Under the pieces are notes generated by a model that did not search any database, was not told where the DNA came from, and saw nothing but the letters and a program-made list of their open reading frames with translations. A program made the position numbers and the translations under genes. From the NCBI GenBank assembly GCA_900543345.1, contig UQRJ01000019.1, positions 1 through 19,648 on the forward strand: 19,648 bases of DNA. The letters are read 5' to 3'. The DNA comes from an uncultured Sporolactobacillus sp. (GTDB taxonomy: Bacteria; Bacillota; Bacilli; Bacillales; Sporolactobacillaceae). Positions 6,988-15,351 of this stretch are shown here, piece after piece. How positions within the stretch are numbered: position 1 is the stretch's first letter; each line of letters starts with the position of its first letter.

Positions 6988-7728
6988 ATGGAATATATTA
7001 TTAAGTTTATGTACGGATTCATTTTGCCGCCGGGTTTCTTTGTGACGCTGTCTCTGATTCTGTTTGCCGTGCTGCGAAAACAAAATCGGCGCCTGTCGCG
7101 GCTTTTTGCGGGGATGGCTTTGCTTCTGTATCTTGCTTTTATTCCGCTCACCGGCGAGTTGCTTGTGCGTCCGCTTGAGCAGCATGATCAGCCGCCGACT
7201 CATCTGAGCGGCGATGTTCTTGTTATGCTTGGCGCCGGCGCAACGTCCGATACGCCGGATATCGATGGTAAGGGACAACTGTCCGGTTTTGCCGCCAACC
7301 GGTTACTGACGATCGTCCGGCTCCAGCGTCAGACCGGCCTGCCGGTCATTCTCTCGGGCGGCAAAGTCTATTCGGACAGCGGCGTCGAAGCCCGCATTGC
7401 CCGGCGGCAGCTGATTGCCCTCGGTGTACCGGCGAAAAAGCTCATTGTCGAGGACGGCAGTATCACGACGCGGACAAATGCGTTGAATACGAAAAAAATA
7501 CTCCGCCATTATCATTACCGCCGGCCGATTCTTGTCACCTCCGCTTTTCATATGCCGCGGGCGGTGCGTAATTTTTCTAAGATCGGCATCCATGTCCAAC
7601 CCTATCCGACCGATTATCTAGTCGATCGCCAGCAAGCTGTCTATCCGGCGAAGTTTGTCCCGACCGATGGCAGCGTCCTGTTCATCGCGATTAAAGAATA
7701 CGTGGGACTACTCGCAACATTATTGTAG
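6988..7728 (+). CDS. YdcF/DUF218 family membrane protein
   Basis: 246 residues. Two N-terminal membrane segments (about 7-29 and 39-58) precede a DUF218 domain: DVLVMLGAGA (76-85), LSGGKVYSDSG (about 122-132), the SITTRTNAL stretch (about 158-166) and ILVTSAFHMPRA (about 180-191). The conserved acidic, Ser/Thr and His residues are typical of the family, which includes E. coli YdcF and SanA. These are envelope-linked proteins of uncertain chemistry. The only ATG in frame is 6988, because a stop lies at 6970-6972, yet its ribosome site is poor. A good AAGGAG (6951-6956) lies just before a 14-codon frame at 6960-7004 that overlaps the start and might couple translation. The LCP gene follows 91 bases later, suggesting a shared envelope theme. 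Confidence 0.85.
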   Translation: MEYIIKFMYGFILPPGFFVTLSLILFAVLRKQNRRLSRLFAGMALLLYLAFIPLTGELLVRPLEQHDQPPTHLSGDVLVMLGAGATSDTPDIDGKGQLSGFAANRLLTIVRLQRQTGLPVILSGGKVYSDSGVEARIARRQLIALGVPAKKLIVEDGSITTRTNALNTKKILRHYHYRRPILVTSAFHMPRAVRNFSKIGIHVQPYPTDYLVDRQQAVYPAKFVPTDGSVLFIAIKEYVGLLATLL

Positions 7729-7760
7729 ACGTTTATTGATGCATCGTCGAATTAAGGGCA

Positions 7761-7802
7761 CTGCTGTCGAAAAATATAATTGCCAATTTATTTCGACAAC
7801 AG
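7761..7802 (+). promoter_or_regulatory. Inverted repeat around the -10 of the LCP gene
   Basis: CTGCTGTCGAAA (7761-7772) and TTTCGACAACAG (7791-7802) are reverse complements at 11 of 12 positions and flank TATAAT (7775-7780). This fits an operator embracing the promoter, or a leader hairpin. No convincing -35 is seen. Confidence 0.45.
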
Positions 7803-7819
7803 AAAAGGAAAATACAGCG

Positions 7820-8731
7820 ATGAAAAAAATGCTATTGACGGTGGGAACCGTCTTAACGATTTTATGCGTGGCGGCCGCCGTTTGGGGCGCTTGGATGTGG
7901 CATGAAACATCGGCAACCGCCGATAAAATGTATAAAAGCGAAAACAGTTCCAAAGAAGCGCACCAAACGGTTGCTACGCGAAAACCGATCAGTTTACTCC
8001 TTCTTGGTGTGGATGAACGGAAGGACGACAAGGGCCGGTCGGATACAATTATTGTTCTGACGCTGAATCCGAAAACAAAAACAATGCAGATGATATCGAT
8101 TCCCCGCGATACGCGCACTACGATCGTCGGGAAGAATGTCGCGGGAAAAATTAATGCCGCCTATGCGTACGGCGGTGTCAGCACCGCGGAGAAAACCGTC
8201 AGCCGTTTTTTAAATGACGTGCCATTCGATTTTTATATCAAAATCAACATGCAGGGTATGAAAGACCTTGTCGATGCCACCGGCGGGGTGGAAGTCGATA
8301 ATCAAATTGCCTGGGTTGACGAAGGCTATTATAAGAAAGGCTATCCATTTAAAAAGGGGAAAATATACCTGAAAAATGGAGCCATGGCGCTTGGTTACGT
8401 GCGGATGCGTCATCTCGATCCACAGGGCGACATCGGCCGCAATAAACGACAGCGACAGGTGATCATGGCGATTATCGATAAGATGTCCGGCGTCGGTTCG
8501 GTGTCCCGCTACACGCAGATTCTCCACGCGATTGGAAAAAACGTCACGACAGACATGACTTTCGACGATATGAAAAATGTCGCCTTGCATTATCGGGATG
8601 CGCGCAAGCACACGAAATCTTATGAGGTTCATGAAAAAGAACAGGTCATCAACGGAGCGGATTATCTTGTTGCGACCGACGCGGAACGACAGCGCGTACA
8701 TGAAATGATCATGCAACAGCTGGAAAAATAG
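7820..8731 (+). CDS. LytR-CpsA-Psr (LCP) family protein
   Basis: 303 residues. One N-terminal membrane anchor (about 5-27) is followed by an extracytoplasmic LCP domain: LLLGVDER (60-67), GRSDTIIVLTLNP (72-84), MISIPRDTR (91-99), GKINAAYAYGG (109-119) and YVRMRHLDPQGDIGRNKRQR (193-212). The Arg and Asp residues that bind pyrophosphate and Mg in this family are present. LCP enzymes transfer undecaprenyl-linked polymers such as teichoic acids or capsule onto peptidoglycan. There is no extra C-terminal LytR domain, so it is a short form. The start is ATG 7820 after an AAGGA-type site; the open frame continues upstream to 7655 over the promoter and the end of the YdcF gene and is not used. It is likely regulated through the inverted repeat at 7761-7802. 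Confidence 0.93.
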   Translation: MKKMLLTVGTVLTILCVAAAVWGAWMWHETSATADKMYKSENSSKEAHQTVATRKPISLLLLGVDERKDDKGRSDTIIVLTLNPKTKTMQMISIPRDTRTTIVGKNVAGKINAAYAYGGVSTAEKTVSRFLNDVPFDFYIKINMQGMKDLVDATGGVEVDNQIAWVDEGYYKKGYPFKKGKIYLKNGAMALGYVRMRHLDPQGDIGRNKRQRQVIMAIIDKMSGVGSVSRYTQILHAIGKNVTTDMTFDDMKNVALHYRDARKHTKSYEVHEKEQVINGADYLVATDAERQRVHEMIMQQLEK

Positions 8732-8815
8732 AGCGCGTGTCGGTTAGGGGTAACGAGGAGTGACGAGTAAAGGAAGATGACCGCCGCCGCACCAATTGCA
8801 TACGCAGTGGAAGAA

Positions 8816-8942
8816 GTTTCGAAAGAAAAGCTGAGAAATCTGATCGAAGCAATAAAAGTTTTGATAAGATCATGAAAAGTTCCGATAGCAGCAGGAGAAG
8901 TTCTGATGAGAAGGGCTGAGCGTTCTGATAGCAGTCATCATC
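8816..8942. repeat. Degenerate 21-bp tandem repeat, about six copies
   Basis: Units beginning with GTTYYGAT-like cores start at 8816, 8837, 8858, 8879, 8900 and 8922, a period of 21, 21, 21, 21 and 22 bases. The later units read GTTCCGATAGCAG, GTTCTGATGAGAA and GTTCTGATAGCAG. A 21-base period corresponds to seven codons, so it could be the remnant of a heptad-repeat (coiled-coil) coding segment. A 32-codon frame (8777-8875) covers part of it but has no usable ribosome site. The array lies between two convergent genes. Confidence 0.5.
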
Positions 8943-8954
8943 TGTCCCGCCGCC

Positions 8955-8994
8955 AAAAGAAAAACCGCCCGAATCGATGTCTGATCCGGGCGGT
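8955..8994 (-). terminator. Terminator between LCP and esterase genes (best on the minus strand)
   Basis: ACCGCCCG (8964-8971) and CGGGCGGT (8987-8994) form a perfect 8-bp GC-rich stem. On the minus strand it is followed by TTTTTCTTTT, ending the GH65-GH65-esterase transcript. On the + strand the tail is CTCTTT, so it may also stop LCP transcription weakly. Confidence 0.85.
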
Positions 8995-9004
8995 CTCTTT
9001 ACTG

Positions 9005-9751
9005 TTATGATTTTTGCTCGATCCAATTCAGCGTTGTCTGAATGGCTTGGTCCCAATACGACCATTCATGAGCCGCCCCCGCCTTTTCGATATACCGATG
9101 GGGGAGAGTCGAACTGTCCAGCTTTGTTTTAAACCGTTGATTTTCTTCATAGAGGAAATCGGCGCTGCCGCAAAACTGAATAATTTCCGGCTTCCGACCG
9201 TCTACTGCGGATACGCGGTCGACCAGTGCAAATAGGTCGCTTGCCGGTTTGACGTCGGCGCCGAAAATCCAATTGAATTCCTCCGGCCGTTCATGATTCC
9301 ACAATTTTGCCGAGCGGATATCCACCGCTCCGGACATTGACGCAATGCCGACAAATTTTTCCGGTTCGTTCAGCCCCCACTTCAGCGCGCCGTAGCCGCC
9401 CATCGATAACCCGGCGACAAAACATCGGCGTGCATCGCTTGTCAGTGGAAACCACGTTTTTATCTTTTGCGGCAATTCGTTGGTCAGGTAGGTCCAGTAA
9501 TGGTTGCCGCAAATCATGTCGGCATAGAAACTGCGATGCACTTCCGGCATAATCACGATCAGTTGCCGATCGCCGACATAGCGCACAAGCGGTGTCTGCG
9601 TCAGCCAGCTATCCGCATCGCCGCCGAGTCCGTGCAGCAAATAAAGCACTGCGGGCGGCCGCTCCGGAGCAATGCTATCCGGGACAATCACATTGACCGT
9701 CGTCATCAACTGAAGGATCGTCGAGTAAAATTTGATATGCATCTGTGCCAC
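9005..9751 (-). CDS. Alpha/beta-hydrolase, tributyrin-esterase (EstA/esterase D) type
   Basis: 248 residues, no signal peptide, so cytoplasmic. The family marks are LLHGLGG (38-44, oxyanion region), nucleophile elbow GLSMGGYG with Ser116, Asp198 in FCGSADFL and His228 in AAHEW, giving a complete Ser-Asp-His triad. Relatives hydrolyse short acyl esters, including tributyrin and acetylated sugars. The GTG start lies 10 bases after GGGAGG (9767-9762); the ATG at 9742 would be too far away. It is the last gene of the minus-strand operon, 88 bases after the second GH65 gene, without a visible promoter of its own and just before the terminator. Its position suggests removal of acyl groups from the imported glucoside, which is inference only. 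Confidence 0.9.
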   Translation of the reverse strand: MAQMHIKFYSTILQLMTTVNVIVPDSIAPERPPAVLYLLHGLGGDADSWLTQTPLVRYVGDRQLIVIMPEVHRSFYADMICGNHYWTYLTNELPQKIKTWFPLTSDARRCFVAGLSMGGYGALKWGLNEPEKFVGIASMSGAVDIRSAKLWNHERPEEFNWIFGADVKPASDLFALVDRVSAVDGRKPEIIQFCGSADFLYEENQRFKTKLDSSTLPHRYIEKAGAAHEWSYWDQAIQTTLNWIEQKS

Positions 9752-9839
9752 GAAAAGTGCGCCTCCCGTTCAAGCTGTCTGACTGTTCTCTGAAACGACT
9801 GACCTTCGTCAGGGCCTTCTTGCGTGTTGCCGGTGGTTA

Positions 9840-12083
9840 TTAGACCGTTCGACACTCCCCATTATCATAGACGGTTAATGGATCTCCTGCAATACGGCGA
9901 TAGGCGGTGCCGGTTTCGGTTACGGAAATTTTTAACTCTGTGTTATTAAACCGTAAACCGAATCGATAACTTTTCCATTGCCTGGGAAGCAGCGGGTGGA
10001 AATGCAGCTGCCCGTTTTTGATTCTTAAGCCGGCGAAACCGAATACAATGGTCAGCCAACTTCCGGCCATTGCCGCCGTATGCACGCCATCGGCTATATT
10101 ATGCTGATAATCATCCAGATCCGCCCGGGCCGTTCGATAGAAGAAAGCGACCGCCGGACCGATTCGCCCCAACTCTGCTGCCAGGATGGCGTGAGCCGAT
10201 GTGGACAAAGAGGAGTCGTGCGTTGTCAACGGTTCATAATAGTCGTAGTTTATCTCTTTTTCCTTACGGGTAAAGCGCTCGCCCTGCAGAATCATTGCCA
10301 ATACGAGGTCGGCTTGCTTCAGAACCTGTCGGCGGTAAATCGTCAGCGGGTGAAAATGAAGCAGCAACGGATACTGATCGGGAGTGGTTGTATCGAAATC
10401 CCATTTACCTTTAGAGAGAAAACTGTCGTCCTGCCCGATCAAATCTCCCTGCCGGTACAGGTACATTTCATCCGCCGCTTTTTTGAAAAGCCGGTACTCT
10501 TTTTCATTGACACCGTACTTCTTTAAATTGTCCGGATGTAGATGAGCCGTCAGGTATTCCAACTCATCCTTGACCATCAGATTCGTATAGGCATTGTTGT
10601 TGACCATTGCCGTATACTCGTCCGGTCCGGTGACGCAGTCGAGAACGAATCCGCGGTTCGGGACAAAGCTGCCATAACTCAGATAGAATCTGCTTGTTTC
10701 GATCAGCATCTCCATTCCTTTTTCACGCAGAAAATCTTCGTCGCCCGTGACCGTGACATATTGCTTAAGCGCGTACATGATATCGGCGTTGATATGGATC
10801 TGTGCCGTCCCGGCCGGATAGTAAGCCGACGCCTCCTCGCCGTTGATGGTGCGCCACGGAAACAGAGCGCCGCGGCAGCCCATTTCTTTGGCTCGTTTTC
10901 TTGCCTGATCGAGAATGCTGTAACGATAGTCCAGAAACTGGCGAGCAATATCGGGATAGGTAAAAAGAAAGAAAGGGAAGATGAAGATCTCCGAATCCCA
11001 GAAATAATGCCCTTCGTAGCCTTCGCCGGTAATGCCTTTAGCTGCGATATTTGTTTTTCCGTCGCGACCGGCCGATTGTAACAGTTGGAAGCAGTTGAAG
11101 TGGACCGCCTGTTCCAATGCACGGTCGCCTGCAACTTCGACGTTGGCCAGGCGCCAGAAATGCTGCAGAAAATCTTTCTGTTCGTCCATCAATGTCTCCG
11201 GTCCGGCATCGCGGGCGAAGAGCAGCTCGCGCCGGAGCATTTCGGGCAGTGTCTGCCGATTGTGTTGCGGACCGGTCGTGTAGCCGATGTACTTAGTCAG
11301 ATCCACATCGGAGCGGCCGAAGTCAAACGTTTCCGCAAGCAGCGTATCCATCGCTGCTTTTTCCCCCTTGGTTGAATGAGACATTGCCGAACAGATCGAC
11401 AGTTCCGAAGCATAGGTGTCTTCAAGTGCGGCCAACCATTCGGAGTCTTTGATCGCTTGTTTATTGATATAAACGTTATGAAGAAAATGCGAGCCGGTCC
11501 GCGGGTCGTTTTTGTTTTCCCGATTATGGACGTCCAGGTCGATGGATGAAATAAGCTTTATTGCCGCTTTGTTTTCCGGTTGGTGAATGGTCAATCGATC
11601 GTAGGCGATATTTTTCCTCGCCAAAGAAACCAAGCGCGTGAAACATAGATTCAGGCTTTTTCCAGTTTTTGGCGATGTCCACCGATAGCCTCGTTCCATG
11701 TATCCCTCTTTGAGATGAAGTCTGCGAAAATAGTGATCGATTCGACCGCTGCACAGATTGACCGGCTCTCCGTCGGCCAAAATAGCTATCTTCAATGTAT
11801 TGGGGACGTTCAGAATGGTCTGATGATTTTTCGCGTAACCATAGGCAATTTCTCCGTACCGGATCGGCGCTGTTTCATAAAAGCCGTTGATAAAAATACC
11901 GGGATAAGAATAATCTGCTAATCCGGGAGTTGTTTCTTCGGCGAAACCGCGCATGCCGATATAGCCGTTGCCGACTGTAAAGATGGTTTCATTGCGCTTG
12001 TTATTATTCTGGGTGAACGATGGTTCGGAAATCGTCCACGGTTCGATCGGATAAATGATCGACGTTGTCTTTTGCAAACTCAT
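9840..12083 (-). CDS. GH65 glycoside phosphorylase B (trehalose/kojibiose/nigerose phosphorylase-like)
   Basis: 747 residues, the usual GH65 phosphorylase length, cytoplasmic. The N-terminal beta-sandwich runs to about 270 (TVGNGYIGMRG, 36-46). The (alpha/alpha)6 barrel has GEGYEGHYFWDSEIF (353-367), general acid Glu489 in VTGPDEYT, and phosphate-site motifs KQADL (589-593) and HDSSLS (622-627). The substrate-loop region FPWRTINGEEASAYYPAGTA (408-427), then HINADI (430-435), is of the type I associate with trehalose, kojibiose and nigerose phosphorylases rather than maltose phosphorylase. It should invert an alpha-glucoside plus phosphate to beta-glucose 1-phosphate and the acceptor sugar. 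Its AAGGAGG (12100-12094) overlaps the stop of the preceding GH65 gene, so the two are co-transcribed and probably translationally coupled. The linkage acted on cannot be decided here. Confidence 0.92.
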   Translation of the reverse strand: MSLQKTTSIIYPIEPWTISEPSFTQNNNKRNETIFTVGNGYIGMRGFAEETTPGLADYSYPGIFINGFYETAPIRYGEIAYGYAKNHQTILNVPNTLKIAILADGEPVNLCSGRIDHYFRRLHLKEGYMERGYRWTSPKTGKSLNLCFTRLVSLARKNIAYDRLTIHQPENKAAIKLISSIDLDVHNRENKNDPRTGSHFLHNVYINKQAIKDSEWLAALEDTYASELSICSAMSHSTKGEKAAMDTLLAETFDFGRSDVDLTKYIGYTTGPQHNRQTLPEMLRRELLFARDAGPETLMDEQKDFLQHFWRLANVEVAGDRALEQAVHFNCFQLLQSAGRDGKTNIAAKGITGEGYEGHYFWDSEIFIFPFFLFTYPDIARQFLDYRYSILDQARKRAKEMGCRGALFPWRTINGEEASAYYPAGTAQIHINADIMYALKQYVTVTGDEDFLREKGMEMLIETSRFYLSYGSFVPNRGFVLDCVTGPDEYTAMVNNNAYTNLMVKDELEYLTAHLHPDNLKKYGVNEKEYRLFKKAADEMYLYRQGDLIGQDDSFLSKGKWDFDTTTPDQYPLLLHFHPLTIYRRQVLKQADLVLAMILQGERFTRKEKEINYDYYEPLTTHDSSLSTSAHAILAAELGRIGPAVAFFYRTARADLDDYQHNIADGVHTAAMAGSWLTIVFGFAGLRIKNGQLHFHPLLPRQWKSYRFGLRFNNTELKISVTETGTAYRRIAGDPLTVYDNGECRTV

Positions 12084-12098
12084 TTAATTCCTGCCTCC

Positions 12099-14417
12099 TT
12101 AAAATAAAACGAATGAGTGCGGTGCAACTACTTTTTCCCGATCGTCGAGCACGACGGAGATGGGGCGATCGGATTGATTGGTTACCTTCCGAGTCTCCTG
12201 TGACAATTCGATCCATAACCGGCTGCCCCTCCAGATAATGGGGAATGACAGCGCCTTCCACTGCTTGGGCAGATGCGGACGCACATGCAGCTTTCTGTCC
12301 AGCAAACGCACACCGCCGAAGCCATTGACGACGTCCAACCAGATTCCGGCAATCGAGGCGGCATGAATGCCCATATTACTGGAATCCATATTTTCACCAA
12401 GGTCGATTCGACTAGCTTTTGCAAACATTTGATAAGCGACGTCCGCATAACCGAGATCATTCGCCAGGATGGCGTGAATCGATCGGCTGAGCGACGAGTC
12501 GTGAAGTGTTTTTGGTTCATAATAATTCCAGTTGGCCTGTTTAACGTCGGTAGAAAATTGATCTCCCAGTAAGTAGAGAAGCGTAATAATATCTGCCTGT
12601 TTCGTGACTTGCATATGGCTGACCTGATTAATATTGTAGTGATCGAATAACGTGCCGACCCGATCCATCGCTTTATATGGGGTCAGGTCAATAATCTTTT
12701 TGTTTAAATATTGATCGTCCTGCGGAATGATGTTCTGCGCGTCCGGCTGTGGCAAATATAATCGATCGGCCTTCGTTTGCCAATTTTTAAGCTGATTGTC
12801 CAGCTTCCATTTATGATTCAAACGATTAAAAACATGCGGATTGTTGTTTTTTAATTCGTGATATGCATGAACGGCTTGCGCCAGGTTCCAGTGAGCCATA
12901 TAGTTGGTATAGGCGTTATTATTGGCATGTTCTTTATACTCATCAGGACCGATTACATCGTTTATTTCGTATCTGCTGCGGCTTTCGTTCCATTCAAGAC
13001 GTGATGCCCAGAATATGGCGGTTAGAAATAGCACTTCATAGCCATATCGATTCATAAAATCATCGTCGCCCGTAAATCGATGATACAGCCAGAATGCGTA
13101 GGCGATGTCGGCAGTAATATGCTGTTCGATCATGCCGGACCAAATCTTCGTGTATTTTCCCGTTACTACGTCTGCTCCGCCGTAAACCGGCGTCACTTCG
13201 CCGTCTTCCATCCAGGCCGATTCCCAGGGAAACATGGCCCCCTCATAACCGTTATCGTGTGCTTTTTGAATGGCCCCGGGCAAAGTTAAATAGCGATATT
13301 CCAACAGCCTGCGGGCGATGTCCGGAGCATTGCTGATAAAATAGGGTAAAATAAAAATCTCGGTATCCCAAAATACATGGCCTTTATAGCCTTCACCGGA
13401 GAGTCCCTTGGCTGCAATGCTCATCCGACGATCGTGGGCTGGTGTCATCGTCGTTAAGTGATATTGGGCGAAACGGACGGCCAGTTGGTCAAAATCGTTA
13501 CCGGCAATGCGGATCGGATGCGCGGCCCAGACTTTTTGCTGCCAACGGTGCGTATGTTTTCTGAATAATTCCTCATAACGCCCGGAATCGGCGATAAATT
13601 GTTTTAATGTCGCTTCTTCAGATGTAAAATTCTCATCTCGGCTTGTATAGATTCCAGAAATTTTTTCTATTGACCATTCCCGATGGACTGGGATGTGTAT
13701 GGAGTGAAACTCTTGATAGATGCGCCGACGATCCATGACAATCATCGCGGTCGGAGGAGCAGCATCGAAGTAATGGCGGCTATAATGGTAAAAATCAATC
13801 CCCGATTGTAATGTCTTGTGCTGCAGTTTCATGATTTTTCCGTCAAACAATCGCAATTCGCCTTCCGCAAAATGTTGAGTGCCGGAGTTGGTCATTCTAC
13901 CGTTTATTCCGGATGAAATCGAAATATCCGCGTCGGCAGTTAACGGTGTAATGGTGACTTTTTGCCCGATCAGGTGCAGATTGTCGAGTGAGACAAAGCG
14001 GCGGAATGTCAGCAGATATTCACTTTTCGCAGCGGATTGCCAGCGTATTTGACGTGTCAATTCCGCCTGTTTTAAATTGAGTTGTCGCTGATAATCGATA
14101 ATTTTTCCGTGCGACAGTTTAAAAAGTTCACCGTCGAGCGTGATATCGATGCCGAGGACGTCGGCCGTATTGGGCAGCTCGGTTACTTCTTTTTTCCCTG
14201 GAAAACGATCGAATGTACCCGCAACAAACAAGCCGCGCGTTTCTGCAGCATAATGTTCTTCGGTTGCGGAACGCAATCCCATGTAACCGTTGCCGAGACT
14301 GAAAACGGCTTCGGCTTTACCGAGTTTGTGCGGCAAAAATGCTGTTTCGGCGACAATCCAGTTGCTTAGCGCTCCGGAACCCCGATCATATTGTATAATT
14401 TGTCCAGAAGGTGTCAC
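12099..14417 (-). CDS. GH65 glycoside phosphorylase A (first gene of the operon)
   Basis: 772 residues, cytoplasmic. Signatures are SLGNGYMGLRS (40-50), GEGYKGHVFWDTEIF (341-355), general acid Glu493 in IGPDEY, KQADI (606-610) and HDSSLS (639-644). The substrate region differs clearly from its neighbour: GAMFPWESAWMEDGEVTP (393-410), a longer loop to about 427, then QHITADIAYAF (432-442). I associate the FPWESA form with a YcjT-like branch that includes kojibiose and other non-maltose phosphorylases. So the operon carries two diverged GH65 enzymes, not a recent duplication. The start is GTG 14417, 9 bases after AAGGGAG (14433-14427). It is controlled by the operator promoter at 14474-14502 and a cre-like box. 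Family is sure; substrate linkage is open. Confidence 0.92.
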   Translation of the reverse strand: MTPSGQIIQYDRGSGALSNWIVAETAFLPHKLGKAEAVFSLGNGYMGLRSATEEHYAAETRGLFVAGTFDRFPGKKEVTELPNTADVLGIDITLDGELFKLSHGKIIDYQRQLNLKQAELTRQIRWQSAAKSEYLLTFRRFVSLDNLHLIGQKVTITPLTADADISISSGINGRMTNSGTQHFAEGELRLFDGKIMKLQHKTLQSGIDFYHYSRHYFDAAPPTAMIVMDRRRIYQEFHSIHIPVHREWSIEKISGIYTSRDENFTSEEATLKQFIADSGRYEELFRKHTHRWQQKVWAAHPIRIAGNDFDQLAVRFAQYHLTTMTPAHDRRMSIAAKGLSGEGYKGHVFWDTEIFILPYFISNAPDIARRLLEYRYLTLPGAIQKAHDNGYEGAMFPWESAWMEDGEVTPVYGGADVVTGKYTKIWSGMIEQHITADIAYAFWLYHRFTGDDDFMNRYGYEVLFLTAIFWASRLEWNESRSRYEINDVIGPDEYKEHANNNAYTNYMAHWNLAQAVHAYHELKNNNPHVFNRLNHKWKLDNQLKNWQTKADRLYLPQPDAQNIIPQDDQYLNKKIIDLTPYKAMDRVGTLFDHYNINQVSHMQVTKQADIITLLYLLGDQFSTDVKQANWNYYEPKTLHDSSLSRSIHAILANDLGYADVAYQMFAKASRIDLGENMDSSNMGIHAASIAGIWLDVVNGFGGVRLLDRKLHVRPHLPKQWKALSFPIIWRGSRLWIELSQETRKVTNQSDRPISVVLDDREKVVAPHSFVLF

Positions 14418-14450
14418 GTTCAGGATCTCCCTTGGTGAAAATTGTAAATA

Positions 14451-14502
14451 AGATAACGCTTTCTTCTTGATAAAATATATACGAAACGTTTCGGATGGTC
14501 AA
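14451..14502 (-). promoter_or_regulatory. GH65 operon promoter with operator in the spacer and downstream cre-like box
   Basis: On the minus strand: -35 TTGACC (14502-14497), 17-base spacer, -10 TATATT (14479-14474). The spacer holds a palindrome with a perfect 12-bp core CGAAACGTTTCG (14482-14493), a LacI-type operator. AGAAAGCGTTATCT (14464-14451) fits the cre pattern TGWAARCGYTWNCW at 13 of 14 positions and begins about 4 bases after the predicted start. The importer promoter at 16449-16502 has the same arrangement. Confidence 0.75.
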
Positions 14503-14552
14503 TATGTGAAGTAGAATAATATTATAAATTTAAAGATTTGCTTAATGATATT

Positions 14553-14562
14553 AACGTTTCGG
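14553..14562 (+). promoter_or_regulatory. Half-operator at the ribosome site of the DUF1189 gene
   Basis: AACGTTTCGG is identical to one half plus flank of the operator at 14482-14494 and overlaps the first bases of the GGGAG ribosome site (14561-14565). The other half is not conserved. The promoter of this gene is not clear; a poor candidate is TTCGGA (14490-14495), 16 bases, TAGAAT (14512-14517). Confidence 0.3.
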
Positions 14563-14574
14563 GAGCGACGCACC

Positions 14575-15347
14575 ATGAGTCTACTTGATCAGTTTCAGCA
14601 AAGTCTATTATTCCGCTGGAAAGAGATGGCCGGATGGCCGCGGCAGAGTCTCTGGAAATCTTTTTTTTATCTGCTGATTCTTATTATCGGCAGCCAGACA
14701 CTTACCATCGGATGGGCCTTTTATCAAACTGGAAAAATCGACTATCGGACAGTTATTGCAGAAATGCCGGCTTTCAAATTAACGAAATCGACCCTATACT
14801 ATCGCGGCGATCCGACGATGGTGTCCGTTCCTGCTTTTCATGTGACCGTGCAGATCGGCGGGCGGCCCGGCATACCCGTGGGCGGCGGTAATACGATTGT
14901 TTTTTATCGGGACGGCTTGCGAATGACTAACGATGGGTTGAGTGGCCGCCGCACGTTATCGTATGCGTCGCTGCCGATTTGGAGGAACCGACAGGCTTAT
15001 GTCAAACGCGATGTGATTCGGTGGCTGAATAAGAATCGCGATACGCTGACGGCTATCGCCTTTCTCTATCAATATGTGCGGGCGGCCGCCGCCCTTGTCG
15101 GTGCTCTGCTGATCGTTTCACTGATTGCGGGCGTTTCTGTGCCGCTGGCTCGGCGGGCGGGAGTCACCTATCGCCGGTTGTGTGGACATATTCGGCTTAT
15201 GGGCTGACGCTGCCGGTTCTCGTGCGCACGTTCTTGGCGATGATGGATTTGTTAATACCTTATGCGGCTTTTCTCACGTGGGCAATCGATATGTTCCTCG
15301 TCTATTTGGTTGTTCGCCATATTGAAAAAAGGGAACAAGCGGATTGA
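14575..15347 (+). pseudogene. DUF1189 (YvdJ-like) membrane protein, frameshifted
   Basis: The frame from ATG 14575 (GGGAG at 14561-14565) codes for TM1 (about 24-50), a soluble middle region and TM2 (about 158-192), then stops at 15207 after 210 codons. Downstream the +2-shifted frame continues as 54 residues from 15183 (W-T-Y-S-A-Y-G-L, then two or so hydrophobic segments, ending HIEKREQAD) to the stop at 15345-15347. Removing one TG from the (TG)3 at 15179-15184 rejoins TYRRL to WTYSAYGL and gives a 256-residue protein. DUF1189 proteins such as B. subtilis YvdJ occur in maltodextrin operons beside ABC importers and GH65 enzymes, so the context fits. It is either a real loss of function or a sequence error. 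The tail meets the convergent LacI gene with a 4-base gap. Confidence 0.8.
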
Positions 15348-15351
15348 TCGA

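Noticed and set aside
7655..7819. N-terminal extension of the LCP protein
   Set aside because: The extension overlaps the end of the YdcF gene and the inverted repeat/promoter; the ATG at 7820 has a ribosome site and begins a typical membrane anchor.
8709..9065. A 118-codon minus-strand open frame with Leu/Ser-rich heptads
   Set aside because: It overlaps the end of the esterase gene in another frame and the terminator, has no ribosome site, and its periodicity comes from the 21-base DNA repeat.
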